From Tateyamaria sp. ANG-S1 (GTDB lineage Bacteria > Pseudomonadota > Alphaproteobacteria > Rhodobacterales > Rhodobacteraceae): a stretch of DNA of 64,000 nt. Positions 53,278 to 62,438 of this stretch are shown piece after piece (the stretch's first letter is position 1; every line of letters starts with the position of its first letter). The position numbers and the translations under genes were made by a program. The DNA lies in assembly GCF_000814025.1 (NCBI RefSeq), contig NZ_JWLL01000003.1, positions 357,595-421,594 of the forward strand, read 5' to 3'. The notes under the pieces are model-generated. The model searched no databases, was not told the origin of the DNA, and saw nothing but the letters and a program-made list of their open reading frames with translations.

Positions 53278-54007
53278 GATACACCTCGATCACAGCTTCG
53301 TCCGATGTCACATGGTCAATCGACCCTTCGGCCAGCACGGAGCCTTCGTGCAGAACCGTCACCTTGCAGTTCAAGCGACGCACGAATTCCATGTCGTGCT
53401 CCACCACCACAACGGCCCGCGTCTTGGCCGCTTCGACCAGAATCTCGGTCGTGTGTTCGCGTTCGGCCGGGGTCATGCCTGCGGCCGGTTCGTCGACCAA
53501 TAGCAATCTGGGCTCTTGGGCAAGCAGCATCCCGATTTCCAGCCATTGCTTTTGGCCGTGGCTCAGCTCGCCCGATTTGCGATCAAGCGCAGCGGACAAG
53601 CCAATTTCCTCGGCCAACTCGACCACTTTGTCCTGATCCGCACGGGACGCTCGAAAGCCAAGAACAGCCAAAGGCCCGCGTTTCTTTTTCAGCGCCAACA
53701 TCAGGTTTTCGGCAACCGTCTGATCCTCGAACACGGTCGGGCGCTGGAACTTGCGACCGACGCCCGCCTGCGCAATCTGGCTTTCCGACATCGACAAGAG
53801 AGATTGCGACTTCTCACCCCAGAGTACGCGACCCTCATCCGGGCGCGTCTTGCCCGTGACAATGTCCATGAAAGTGGTCTTGCCCGCGCCATTGGGCCCG
53901 ATCACGGCGCGCATTTCGGCCTCACCAATCTGAAAGGTCAGGTTGTTGATGGCCTTGAACCCGTCAAAGGATACGGAGACGCCCGAAACTTCGAGAAGGG
54001 AACTCAT
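53267..54007 (-). CDS. urtD: Urea ABC importer ATPase UrtD
   Basis: A 246-residue LivG-type ATPase: Walker A GPNGAGKTT, signature LSHGQKQWLEIGMLL, Walker B LLVDEPAAGMTP and switch VVEHDM. The LSHGQKQWLEI form is typical of UrtD. It forms the ATPase pair with UrtE. Overlaps urtC by 4 bases. Confidence 0.94.
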   Translation of the reverse strand: MSSLLEVSGVSVSFDGFKAINNLTFQIGEAEMRAVIGPNGAGKTTFMDIVTGKTRPDEGRVLWGEKSQSLLSMSESQIAQAGVGRKFQRPTVFEDQTVAENLMLALKKKRGPLAVLGFRASRADQDKVVELAEEIGLSAALDRKSGELSHGQKQWLEIGMLLAQEPRLLLVDEPAAGMTPAEREHTTEILVEAAKTRAVVVVEHDMEFVRRLNCKVTVLHEGSVLAEGSIDHVTSDEAVIEVYLGR

Positions 54008-55260
54008 TTCTCAGCCTCCTTTTCGCGCAGGGCACCGACGTCGGGGCCAAGGTCTGCGCCGTGCCGGTTCGGTGACGTGCGCGCAGCGATCAAATCGAAC
54101 AATCCGCCCAACCCTTTGGGCGCAAAGAGCGTGACGACAACAAAGGACAGGCCCAAAAGCACGGTCCACCAGTTGACCCACTGGATCGTATAGAAGCCCA
54201 AGTTGATGTCGGGGGCCTGACCGCCCGTGAAATAGGTGGACAAAAGCGAGACGAAAGCGGCCCCCATGACGGCGCCATAAAGCCGCCCCCTGCCCCCGAT
54301 GGCGACCCAGACAGCCAGGTAGATGGACGCGATTGGCGCAATCTCAGCCGGGTTGATGATGCCCGCTTGCGGATAGTAGAGCGCACCAGCGATGGCTGCG
54401 ATGACCGCTGTCAGGGTGAAAACAAACAGTTTGTAGGCCTCAACCGGGTAGCCAAGAAACCGCACGCGGCTTTCATCATCGCGAATGGCCCGGATGACCG
54501 ACCCAAATTTGCCGGACACGACCCATGTGCAAAGCAGGAAGCCAATGCCGAGTGCCAAAGCCGAGGCCCAGAAAAACCAGATCGACACGGTGGATTGCGG
54601 CACGTGCCCAAGGCCCGGCAGATTCTGCAGGCCCGACAGTCCATTGTTGCCGCGCAGGCCACTGTCGTTTTGGAAAAGGTACAGCGCCAGGGCCAGCGTC
54701 ATGGCTTGGGTCAGGATCGACAGGTAGACGCCCGTGACCCGGCTGCGGAAGGCGAGCCAGCCAAAGACCAACGCCAGCAGGCCCGGCACCAAAACAACGG
54801 CGGCCAGTTGCAGCGGCAGCGAATGCGCCACGGCCCAGATCGGCGGGAATTCAGATGCACCAACAACGCCAAAGATCTGCGTGGCAATCCCGTCGGAGAT
54901 TTCTTGGGCCGTAGGTGGCAGGGGGGCGGCGGAGAGGCTTTGCACCACAATGATTTCCGTGCGCGCATACATCAGCCACATGCCGATGGCGTAGCCGCCA
55001 AGGCCAAAAAACGCCATGTGCCCAAGGCTGAGAATACCGCAATAGCCCCACACAAGGTCCATGGCCAATGCCACGAGGCAGAGGCACAACGTCTTGCCCA
55101 GTGTCTTGACGAAACTGGTGGAGATCACGCCGATCCCGAACCCTTCAGACAGGATCGTGACCCCAAGCGTGAAGAGTGCGAGGCAGCCGAGGAACACCAG
55201 AACGACCGGATAGCGTTTGACGATGGGCTGACGTGCCGGGGCGAATGTTGTGTCGGTCAT
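54004..55260 (-). CDS. urtC: Urea ABC importer permease UrtC
   Basis: A 418-residue LivM-type permease with about ten hydrophobic segments. The WGYCGILSLGHMAFFGLGGYAIGMWLM motif and the GRGRLYGAVMGAAFVSLL segment are typical. A loop of about 55 residues near 105-155 is the family insertion. Ends with a charged tail. Three bases from urtB. Confidence 0.94.
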   Translation of the reverse strand: MTDTTFAPARQPIVKRYPVVLVFLGCLALFTLGVTILSEGFGIGVISTSFVKTLGKTLCLCLVALAMDLVWGYCGILSLGHMAFFGLGGYAIGMWLMYARTEIIVVQSLSAAPLPPTAQEISDGIATQIFGVVGASEFPPIWAVAHSLPLQLAAVVLVPGLLALVFGWLAFRSRVTGVYLSILTQAMTLALALYLFQNDSGLRGNNGLSGLQNLPGLGHVPQSTVSIWFFWASALALGIGFLLCTWVVSGKFGSVIRAIRDDESRVRFLGYPVEAYKLFVFTLTAVIAAIAGALYYPQAGIINPAEIAPIASIYLAVWVAIGGRGRLYGAVMGAAFVSLLSTYFTGGQAPDINLGFYTIQWVNWWTVLLGLSFVVVTLFAPKGLGGLFDLIAARTSPNRHGADLGPDVGALREKEAEK

Positions 55261-55263
55261 CGC

Positions 55264-57243
55264 CTATGCCTCCGCCGCGCGGCCCTTGAGGGCGATGATG
55301 CCCTTGGGCCGGAATTGGATGAACAGGATGATGAAGAGGATCATGTAGGTCTGTGCCGCCAGTGTGTTCGACGGGTTCAACCACTCGATCCCCTTTTGCA
55401 GTGTGCCGACCATGGTGGCGCCCAAAAGCGTGCCCCAGATGTTGCCGACACCGCCCACGACCACGGTCATGAAGGATTGGACGATATAGTCGCTGCCCAT
55501 CTCGGATGTCACTTTGGCGTAAAGCCCGATAGCGACACCGGCGATGCCCGCGATGCCGGAGCCGAAGCCGAAGGTCAGCATGTTGATGCGGTCAGGGTTG
55601 ATGCCCATCGACGCCGCCATGCGCGGGTTTTGCGTGACCGCGCGCACTTCCAGCCCCAGCCGGGTGCGGTTCATGACGATCAAAAACAGGGCCAGGAACA
55701 GAAGGGCGAGGACGAAAATCGCAATACGGATGTAGCTGATCGACACGATGTCATTGAAGACCAGTGAGCCGTCCAGCCAGTCCGGGGCCGTGAGCGGACG
55801 GGCTTGGGTGCCGAAGATGTTCTTGGCCAATTGCTGGAGCGCGATGGAAATGCCGAAGGTCGCGAGCAGCGTTTCCAGCGGGCGGTGGTAGAGCCAGCGG
55901 ATCACCAGCCGCTCCATCGCGACGCCTGTGCCGAATGTGACCATGAAGGCGAGTGGGATGGCGAGGAGGATGCTGAGCGTGTAGTCAGACACGAAAAGCT
56001 GCACGACGTAGCCCGTGTAAGCCCCCATCATAATGAACTCGCCATGGGCCATGTTGATGACACCCATGACACCAAATGTGATGGCGAGGCCGATGGCCGC
56101 GAGGAAATAGATCGACGCGAGTGACAGGGCGTCAAGGCCAAGGTCGATGGTCTGGTTCACAGCGACCTTGTTTTCGATGCCCTTGAGGACCGCATGCGCA
56201 GCCAGCGCGACCTCTGGCGACACGGCGCTGTAGCGTTCGAAGAAGACGAACTGGCTGAGCGTTTCGCTGACCTCGGCGTCGGTTGCAGCAGCTTCCACTG
56301 CACCCTGCTGGACCAATGCCGCATAGGCGAGGTCGCGTGCCGTCTCGGTGTTGAGCGAGGCGACCTGAAGGCCGCCAACGGTATCGCCGTCGATATTGGC
56401 AATTAGCGCCGCCTTTTGTGCATCACGCGAGATACGCTCGACCGCCAGGTCTTTGAACACCAGCAGCGCATAGGCGGCATCCAGACCAAGGGCGTCTGTT
56501 CCGGGCTCGATCTGGCGTACGACGTCAGGGCTGTCCGGCACGGTGCTATCGACATCCAACTGCGTGACGACAAGAGGGTTGAGTGCGGCGCGAACGTCCA
56601 CGCCCAGGTCGCCCTCGAAACTCTGGATGGCAGCAATCCGTTCGGCGTCTTCCTCGGCAAAGCGAATGGTGAGGATGCGCTCCAGCCGCTTCATGCGCTG
56701 CGCGATATTTGCATCGCTCTCGGCGTCAACCACCGCGCGCAACGCGGCAAGGTGGCTTTCGTCCGCATCTCGCTCAATCGCGTTCAGCGCGGCAATGCGC
56801 GCGCGTGGGTTCGGGTCGGTCAACTGAAAGCGAACGAGGGCCGCGCTGATCAGACCACGAATGCCGCTATTGGGCTTGAGCTGTTTGTAGGCTTTGTCCT
56901 CGAACTCGCCCAGCGCAGCGCCTGTGGCAAAGTCGAAGGCGCGGATGGTGCGGCGGTCGATTTCCTCGGCGTAGACGAAAAGCCCCGTGTCCTTGTTCTG
57001 CCACATCTCCTTCTCGCGCCAGCGTTCCAGCACGGTCTGCGCCTCGTCCAGACCGCTTGCGGCCAGAGCGTCAATCGCGGGGCCGATGGTGCGCCGCGAG
57101 CTTTTGGCGATAATCTCGCCATGCTCTTGCAGCAAGCGCTGGATCGGTGCCTGAGCATCCTGGGCGGAGACAGGCAAAGCGGCCAGCGTCACGAAAAGGG
57201 ACAAGGCCGCAACAAAGAAGCGACGGAAAACCGACATGGGCAT
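55264..57243 (-). CDS. urtB: Urea ABC importer permease UrtB (long form)
   Basis: A 659-residue protein. After a signal-like segment (about 1-27), roughly 340 residues of helical HEAT-like periplasmic sequence precede the LivH-type membrane domain that begins near residue 365 (FGVMGVINMAHGEFIMMGAY). This long N-terminal domain is a known variant of UrtB. A second Met at 57237 is an alternative start. It follows urtA with a hairpin between. Confidence 0.93.
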   Translation of the reverse strand: MPMSVFRRFFVAALSLFVTLAALPVSAQDAQAPIQRLLQEHGEIIAKSSRRTIGPAIDALAASGLDEAQTVLERWREKEMWQNKDTGLFVYAEEIDRRTIRAFDFATGAALGEFEDKAYKQLKPNSGIRGLISAALVRFQLTDPNPRARIAALNAIERDADESHLAALRAVVDAESDANIAQRMKRLERILTIRFAEEDAERIAAIQSFEGDLGVDVRAALNPLVVTQLDVDSTVPDSPDVVRQIEPGTDALGLDAAYALLVFKDLAVERISRDAQKAALIANIDGDTVGGLQVASLNTETARDLAYAALVQQGAVEAAATDAEVSETLSQFVFFERYSAVSPEVALAAHAVLKGIENKVAVNQTIDLGLDALSLASIYFLAAIGLAITFGVMGVINMAHGEFIMMGAYTGYVVQLFVSDYTLSILLAIPLAFMVTFGTGVAMERLVIRWLYHRPLETLLATFGISIALQQLAKNIFGTQARPLTAPDWLDGSLVFNDIVSISYIRIAIFVLALLFLALFLIVMNRTRLGLEVRAVTQNPRMAASMGINPDRINMLTFGFGSGIAGIAGVAIGLYAKVTSEMGSDYIVQSFMTVVVGGVGNIWGTLLGATMVGTLQKGIEWLNPSNTLAAQTYMILFIILFIQFRPKGIIALKGRAAEA

Positions 57244-57260
57244 CCAATCCTAGATGGTGA

Positions 57261-57284
57261 TCGGGGGCAGTTACCCGCCCCCGA
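57261..57284 (-). terminator. Intercistronic hairpin between urtA and urtB
   Basis: TCGGGGGC (57261-57268) and GCCCCCGA (57277-57284) form a perfect 8-bp stem with an 8-base loop, 9 bases after the urtA stop. No T run. Likely protects urtA RNA or lowers downstream expression. Confidence 0.6.
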
Positions 57285-57293
57285 AGGTTCAAA

Positions 57294-58571
57294 TCAGTAG
57301 TTCGACTTGATCTGGACGCAGGTGGACGTCTCGGTGTTGTACATCCCGCAGCCCAGCTCTTTCCAATCGGACACCAGCACAGCCGATTCCGGCAGGAAGT
57401 CTGTCCAGGCGTCGCCCGGCACTTCCTCGGTCTGGCTGATGATGTCGAACTGGCCGTCTTCCTGGATCTCACCGATCAGGACCGGCTTGGCCAGGTGGTG
57501 GTTCGGCAGCATGACAGCCGTACCCCCGGTCAGATTCGGGAACTCCTGACCGTACATCGCGGTGCGGACAGCGTCGACGTCAGTCGTGCCTGCTACAGTG
57601 GCAGCATTCACCCACATGTTGAAGCCGATGTAGTGCGCTTCCATGGGGTCGTTGGTCACGCGGTCTTCACCCATGCGGGCTTTCCACGCTTCGACCCATG
57701 TCTCATTGGCTTCACTATCTGCCGACTGGAAGTAGTTCCATGCCGCCAGGTGACCGACCAGGTTCGATGTGTCGAGACCGGCCAACTCTTCTTCACCAAC
57801 CGAGAATGCGACGACGGGGATGTCGTCAGCCGAGATGCCCGCAGCAGCCAGTTCCTTGTAGAAACCAACGTTGGCGTCACCGTTGATGGTCGAGATCACG
57901 CCGACCTTCTTGCCGTCCGCGCCCAGCGCCACAACGTCAGCCACGATCTTGGACCAGTCAGAGTGACCGAAGGGCGTGTAGTTGACGAAAATGTCTTCGG
58001 CCGGAATGCCCTTGTCCTTCAGATAGGACTCGAGGATGTTGTTGGTCGTGCGCGGATATACGTAATCTGTGCCCAAAAGTGCGAACTTTTCGACTTCCAG
58101 TTCTTCCAAGAAGTAGTCGGTCGCCGGGATGGCCTGCTGGTTGGGGGCCGCGCCGGTGTAGAACACGTTTTTCGAGCTTTCCTCGCCCTCGTACTGGACC
58201 GGGTAGAACAGCAGACCGTTCAGTTCCTCGATCACGGGCAGCACGGATTTGCGGCTCACCGATGTCCAGTTGCCAAAGATCACGTCGACCTCGTGCACGG
58301 TCAGCAACTCGCGCGCCTTTTCCGCAAAAAGCGGCCAGTCAGATGCCGGGTCCACAACCACAGCCTCAAGCTGGCAGCCCAGAACACCACCGGCGGCATT
58401 CTGCTGTTCAACCAGCATTTCCATCGTGTCTTTCAGCGTGGTTTCCGAAATCGCCATGGTCCCCGACAGCGAGTGCAGAACGCCAACCTTGATCGGGCAA
58501 TCCTGAGCAGCGGCAGGCAGCGCTGCCATCACAGCCAACGCAGCCGTTGTGGTGAGAAGTTTTCTAGACAT
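57294..58571 (-). CDS. urtA: Urea ABC importer binding protein UrtA
   Basis: A 425-residue periplasmic binding protein with a signal peptide (about 1-24, ending AAA-QD). The start MSRKLLT at 58571 is preferred over an upstream in-frame start. The IKVGVLHSLSGTMAISETTLKD opening, FYPVQYEGEESSKNVFYTGA and NYTPFGHSDW segments are highly typical of UrtA. No urease genes are in the window. First gene of urtABCDE. Confidence 0.95.
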   Translation of the reverse strand: MSRKLLTTTAALAVMAALPAAAQDCPIKVGVLHSLSGTMAISETTLKDTMEMLVEQQNAAGGVLGCQLEAVVVDPASDWPLFAEKARELLTVHEVDVIFGNWTSVSRKSVLPVIEELNGLLFYPVQYEGEESSKNVFYTGAAPNQQAIPATDYFLEELEVEKFALLGTDYVYPRTTNNILESYLKDKGIPAEDIFVNYTPFGHSDWSKIVADVVALGADGKKVGVISTINGDANVGFYKELAAAGISADDIPVVAFSVGEEELAGLDTSNLVGHLAAWNYFQSADSEANETWVEAWKARMGEDRVTNDPMEAHYIGFNMWVNAATVAGTTDVDAVRTAMYGQEFPNLTGGTAVMLPNHHLAKPVLIGEIQEDGQFDIISQTEEVPGDAWTDFLPESAVLVSDWKELGCGMYNTETSTCVQIKSNY

Positions 58572-58948
58572 CGTGTATCCCCTTGCGTGTCGCGCAGGGC
58601 GTTGCATTCGGAATACCGAACATCCATATGCCCCCCTACGCATTTGATGCGGAGTGCGGTGGCGTTTTTTGGTTTCCTAGGCCGACGCCATCGCACGAAC
58701 TTTGGGCAGTGACGCCCGCCGCAAGTGGTATCGCCCTGCGCGCTGTTCTCACCCGCTGGCGCTCAAAAAATGGGCCGATACGCATGTGGCTGCAGTTTTT
58801 TTACGCTTCAAATATGAAATCGCACAAACAATAGGCGCTTCAGGTCTTGGAGCGCGGGATTATGTTCGAACCACGATCAAGGCATCTGCACGCAATGATT
58901 GAACTTGCCCGCTTGTGGAAGGCATCCACAATGTGACCTTTTCCAGCG
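58572..58948. other. Intergenic region upstream of urtA
   Basis: This 377-base region must hold the urtA promoter and the end of the unknown four-gene operon. No convincing NtrC or sigma-54 site and no supported ORF was seen. One hairpin is listed separately at 58913-58931. Confidence 0.6.
58913..58931. terminator. Small hairpin 18 bases past the end of the unknown four-gene operon
   Basis: TTGTGGA (58913-58919) and TCCACAA (58925-58931) pair perfectly around 5 bases. No T run follows on the minus strand, so it is a weak terminator candidate. Confidence 0.4.
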
Positions 58949-60550
58949 TCATGCCGCTGCAACAGACCCACCGTCCGTGACGTCGAGGCACAGGGGGGCA
59001 CCCAGTTTGATCTGCGCCTCCTTATCCGATGTGACGATCAGGCAGGCCGCGCCAATTTGCTCGAAGTGGGTCAGAAGACGGGTCAGCGCCGCGCCCTTCA
59101 ACCCGATTTCGTCGGCATCGATCAGGGCAAGGTTCGGACGGGCAATAAGCCCGCGCGCAAGGAAAAGCCGCCCACGCTCGGTCGCCGTCAGATTACGGCG
59201 CCCTTCCGCCACTTTGCCATCCAGCCCGCCAAGGCGCTCTGCGGTGTCACTCAGGCCCGCTTGCGCGATCACGTTCAGCAGCTTTGCATCTTTCGGGCTA
59301 CGCCCTGTGCCCAGTGTCAATTCGCGGCGCAAAGACCCTTTGAGCGTCGGCGCATGGGGCCCGAGATACAGGATGCGCCCACCTGACAGTGCAGCGGGCA
59401 CATTGCCCAGCACCTTCAACATCCCGTCCTGCGGCGGCGTTTCGAACCCGGCAAGGGTCAGAAGCAGGCGGCTTTTGCCGCAGCTTGGCGGTCCGGCCAA
59501 ACGGCGCATCGCGCCGCGGTCCAGCAGCAGATCAACAGGCGCAACACCGGGCCATTGCACATCTTGCATCTCAATCGCGGGCGCTTCGGGGTCCGCCTTT
59601 TGTTTTTTAAGCGCGGGCATGCGCGGTGCTGCCAGCGCCGCATCCAGCTTGGCGCGCGCGACGCCGAATGCCTTTTGCCGATCCCGCGCTTCGGCAAGAT
59701 GGCGCAGCGGCCAGACCACGAGGGCCAGCGACGTCAGCGCAGCCACCGCGTCCGCGACGCTCAGTTGCAGATCCAGACAGACCCACAGGCACAGCGCACC
59801 CGCGATCCCTGCCGCGGCATCGGGCATGGCGCGGACCGTTTCGGACAGCCAGGCGCGCCACACCGCGGCGCGCACGATCTTACCCGACTTCTCATCAAGC
59901 GCGCGCAACTCCTTTTTCACGCGCCCGGAGCGGCGCAGCGCGATGCCCTGTGGCAACCGCTCGGCCAGGTCAGCGGCCATGCGCGCACGCTTTGACCGAA
60001 GGGTGGCGTGCGCGTCCGCGAGGGGACGGCCCAGCCAGAAGATTGCAATCATCACGATACCAATTGGCACCGCAGCGGCGAGCGCGAGGCGCGGCTCAAG
60101 CCAGTAGAGGATCAGAAATGCGGCGGGGATCGTCGCCCCGGCGGAAATAAAGCGGACAAGTCCGCGCGCCACCCACCCCTTGAACGCAGTCAGATCACCG
60201 ACATAACGCAGGGCGGTGGCACCGGCCCGACGGCGGGCCATGGCACTGGCGGGCATCTTGGTCATATGAAGAAACAGGGTCCGGCGGATGGCGGACACAT
60301 AGCTTTGCGCTGTCCGCTCGCCAATCGCGCCCTCGGCAGAGCGCAGGGCGAAGATGGCAAAGCCTGCGGCAACCATCGCCAACAGGGCGTGCATGGGCAC
60401 AACCCCGCTGCCGTCCCGCAGCGCACCGATCACGTCGCGGGTGGCAAAGGCGGTCACGACCATGGTGACCGCCTGTCCGATCGCCAGGCAGACAAGGACA
60501 CACAATCCCATCCACCGGCGATCGGCTGCTATGCCAGGTCTACGGCTCAT
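58949..60550 (-). CDS. ABC exporter-like membrane/ATPase fusion with a degenerate ATPase domain
   Basis: A 533-residue fused permease-ATPase (type I exporter layout). Hydrophobic segments lie near 15-36, 53-70, 130-150, 157-174, 243-260 and 264-282. Walker A GPPSCGKS (353-360) and Walker B D478 remain. The Q-loop Gln is missing (LYLGPHAP), the signature reads LTATE, the catalytic Glu position is A479 and the switch His position is S508. ATP binding is plausible; efficient hydrolysis is doubtful. Last of four coupled genes and overlaps the P-loop gene by 4 bases. Substrate unknown. Confidence 0.85.
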   Translation of the reverse strand: MSRRPGIAADRRWMGLCVLVCLAIGQAVTMVVTAFATRDVIGALRDGSGVVPMHALLAMVAAGFAIFALRSAEGAIGERTAQSYVSAIRRTLFLHMTKMPASAMARRRAGATALRYVGDLTAFKGWVARGLVRFISAGATIPAAFLILYWLEPRLALAAAVPIGIVMIAIFWLGRPLADAHATLRSKRARMAADLAERLPQGIALRRSGRVKKELRALDEKSGKIVRAAVWRAWLSETVRAMPDAAAGIAGALCLWVCLDLQLSVADAVAALTSLALVVWPLRHLAEARDRQKAFGVARAKLDAALAAPRMPALKKQKADPEAPAIEMQDVQWPGVAPVDLLLDRGAMRRLAGPPSCGKSRLLLTLAGFETPPQDGMLKVLGNVPAALSGGRILYLGPHAPTLKGSLRRELTLGTGRSPKDAKLLNVIAQAGLSDTAERLGGLDGKVAEGRRNLTATERGRLFLARGLIARPNLALIDADEIGLKGAALTRLLTHFEQIGAACLIVTSDKEAQIKLGAPLCLDVTDGGSVAAA

Positions 60551-61611
60551 GCCACATGCTCCGAACGGGCATCCGACAGCAGAGTATGCAGGGAGCCTGC
60601 CGTTGCGGGGTCAGACAAATCCTCGCGCGACAGAACCGGCAGGCCAAGCGTTTCGGCCTCGCGCGCGGCAAGCGGCGCTTGCGTCATCAGACCGGTTTGC
60701 GCAATGGGCGTGATGTCGTGTTCGGCAAGCCATGCCAACGCCCCGCGCGATGCCAGCGCACCGGGTGCCGCAAGAACGAACGCATCAAACAGCGCCCGGT
60801 AGCTGGGGCGGCTCAACAGCTCGGCTGTTTCCACCTGGGTCACACCGTCCGCCAGTTCGACGATTGCAATATCGCAATCAGATGACGCGGACAGAAGCGT
60901 GCGCGTGAGCGTGTCGATGCACTCAACCGGCTGACGGAAGGTCGAGGCAAATCCCGCGTCGGTGAAGTCCAGCGTGCGTGCGGCACCCGCCGCTTCATAC
61001 TGGTGCACGTCGCCGAACGATCCGGTGCCTGTCGCCTTGATCGCCGCAACCCGGTCGCCAAAACGGGTGAAGCCGTTCACAAGGCCAGCCGCCGCAGCGG
61101 TCTTGCCCGCGTTCATGCCGGTGCCCAGCACGCCGATGACCCGCGCCGGTGCGGCCCCGTGGCTTGGCGCAAGGGCAAATTGGTCAAGGTTCAGCACGCA
61201 GCCATCGGCGTCTGCCAACCGGCCGATCACGGACAGGCTGGTGGGACATTTCACCTTGCCGTTTCGCGACTGCATCTGGCCGATGACCCCGCCTCCGGCC
61301 AACAGGTCCGCGCCATCAGGCGACAGAACGGCGATGCCTTCGAACTGGTCCTCGGCAAAGCGGTCGCCGCAGGCCAGCACGATCCGGTCCTTGGGATAGA
61401 GCGCAGAGTAGCGCCCGTCGCTCAGCTGCAACCGCTTGTGGCTGCCGATCTGCTGCACTTCGGCCAGCACCAGATCACCGGAGCGGGCGGCCGTCAGGTC
61501 GCCATCCAGCTTCTGCACGACCCTCGGCGGCACACGTCGGGTCACAAAGCTCCATTTGGCACCTGCAATCTGAGGGCCTGCGTCGGTATTCATATCAAGA
61601 AGATGCATCAT
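60547..61611 (-). CDS. P-loop NTPase of unknown function
   Basis: A 354-residue soluble protein I cannot place in a named family. The N-terminal half (about 15-150) is beta-rich and contains no catalytic motif I recognise. The C-terminal half opens with a P-loop GTGMNAGKT (163-171) and a downstream IKATGTGSFGD and IVELADGV segment, resembling dethiobiotin-synthetase or MobB-like NTPases and DUF1611-like proteins. Coupled by 4-base overlaps to the hydrolase gene before it and the ABC gene after it. Confidence 0.8.
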   Translation of the reverse strand: MMHLLDMNTDAGPQIAGAKWSFVTRRVPPRVVQKLDGDLTAARSGDLVLAEVQQIGSHKRLQLSDGRYSALYPKDRIVLACGDRFAEDQFEGIAVLSPDGADLLAGGGVIGQMQSRNGKVKCPTSLSVIGRLADADGCVLNLDQFALAPSHGAAPARVIGVLGTGMNAGKTAAAAGLVNGFTRFGDRVAAIKATGTGSFGDVHQYEAAGAARTLDFTDAGFASTFRQPVECIDTLTRTLLSASSDCDIAIVELADGVTQVETAELLSRPSYRALFDAFVLAAPGALASRGALAWLAEHDITPIAQTGLMTQAPLAAREAETLGLPVLSREDLSDPATAGSLHTLLSDARSEHVA

Positions 61612-62435
61612 GCCACCTTTTCAAGTTGGTCCTGGCCGCAAAAAAGCGGGGTTTGGTTTTCGGAAGGGAGGTCTGGAACAAATGCGCGATCCAGCCGCGC
61701 ATTCGCGACACAGTCGGAAAAGCTGTGCACGCAGTTGGGCATCAGGTCGAAGGTGACGCGCGGCTGCATTCCGACGCGCCGCGCCGCCCGGATAGCAGCG
61801 GCCGTCCACCGGCGCGCACGTGCAACCCGGTTGACCCCCTGCTGCGCGTTGGTCTGGGCGTCCTGGCGCAGGTTTCGATCCTGCTGAACGTCAAGCGCAC
61901 CGACACTCACATGCACCTCCCGGTTCAGGAAGTGCTTGAGGTTGGCGCGCAAACGAAACTCTCGCGCGTTGCAGCCCTCGCCCATGGCAAGCGGAAAGGC
62001 TCCGCGCGCGTCGGGGAAGGTCCACCAGCCAGGCGCCACGAGGCACAGCCGCGCCACTTGATCAGGATAGAGCCAGGCAAAGCGGTGCGCGAATTGCGCG
62101 CCGCCGGAGAAGCCTGAGATGTCGGGACGGTCATGTCCAATCACCCCTTCATCCCGCAAGACACGCAGCAGCGAAACCAGCGCCCAGTCCGACCGTTGCT
62201 TGCAGGCCGCCAGTTGGTAGCGGCGCCACGACGCCAGGTCGAAGATCGGCAGGACCAGTGTCCTGCCAGTTGCATCGGCCCGAGGTGCGAGCAGATTGGC
62301 CATAACCTCAGTCTCACGGTTCAGGCCGTGGACCGCGACGACGGGGGCCAGGTCAGTGCGGCCCGCGTCAGGGTGGATAACCCACGCACTTGGAACAACG
62401 CCCGGTATCCCGTGACGAAAGTGAATGCGTGCCAT
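61608..62435 (-). CDS. Alpha/beta hydrolase family protein
   Basis: A 275-residue alpha/beta hydrolase. The oxyanion region is VAVHGLNRE, the nucleophile elbow GFSGG with S110, the acid D182 or D186, and the His H237 (NCVHSFS). No signal peptide, so cytoplasmic. It lies 3 bases after the beta-hydroxylase-like gene. Similar esterases or peptidases have many substrates, and none can be inferred here. Confidence 0.87.
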   Translation of the reverse strand: MARIHFRHGIPGVVPSAWVIHPDAGRTDLAPVVAVHGLNRETEVMANLLAPRADATGRTLVLPIFDLASWRRYQLAACKQRSDWALVSLLRVLRDEGVIGHDRPDISGFSGGAQFAHRFAWLYPDQVARLCLVAPGWWTFPDARGAFPLAMGEGCNAREFRLRANLKHFLNREVHVSVGALDVQQDRNLRQDAQTNAQQGVNRVARARRWTAAAIRAARRVGMQPRVTFDLMPNCVHSFSDCVANARLDRAFVPDLPSENQTPLFCGQDQLEKVA

Positions 62436-62438
62436 GGG

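Noticed and set aside
54367..55767. 466-codon plus-strand open frame
   Set aside because: Antisense to urtC and urtB; low-complexity Asp/His/Arg composition.
58583..58834. 83-codon plus-strand ORF in the urtA upstream gap
   Set aside because: No ribosome-binding site, no recognisable motif, and it overlaps the expected urtA promoter.
58572..58948. NtrC or sigma-54 site for urtA
   Set aside because: Looked for because urea uptake is often nitrogen-controlled; no TGCACC-N-GGTGCA or GG-N10-GC pair stood out.
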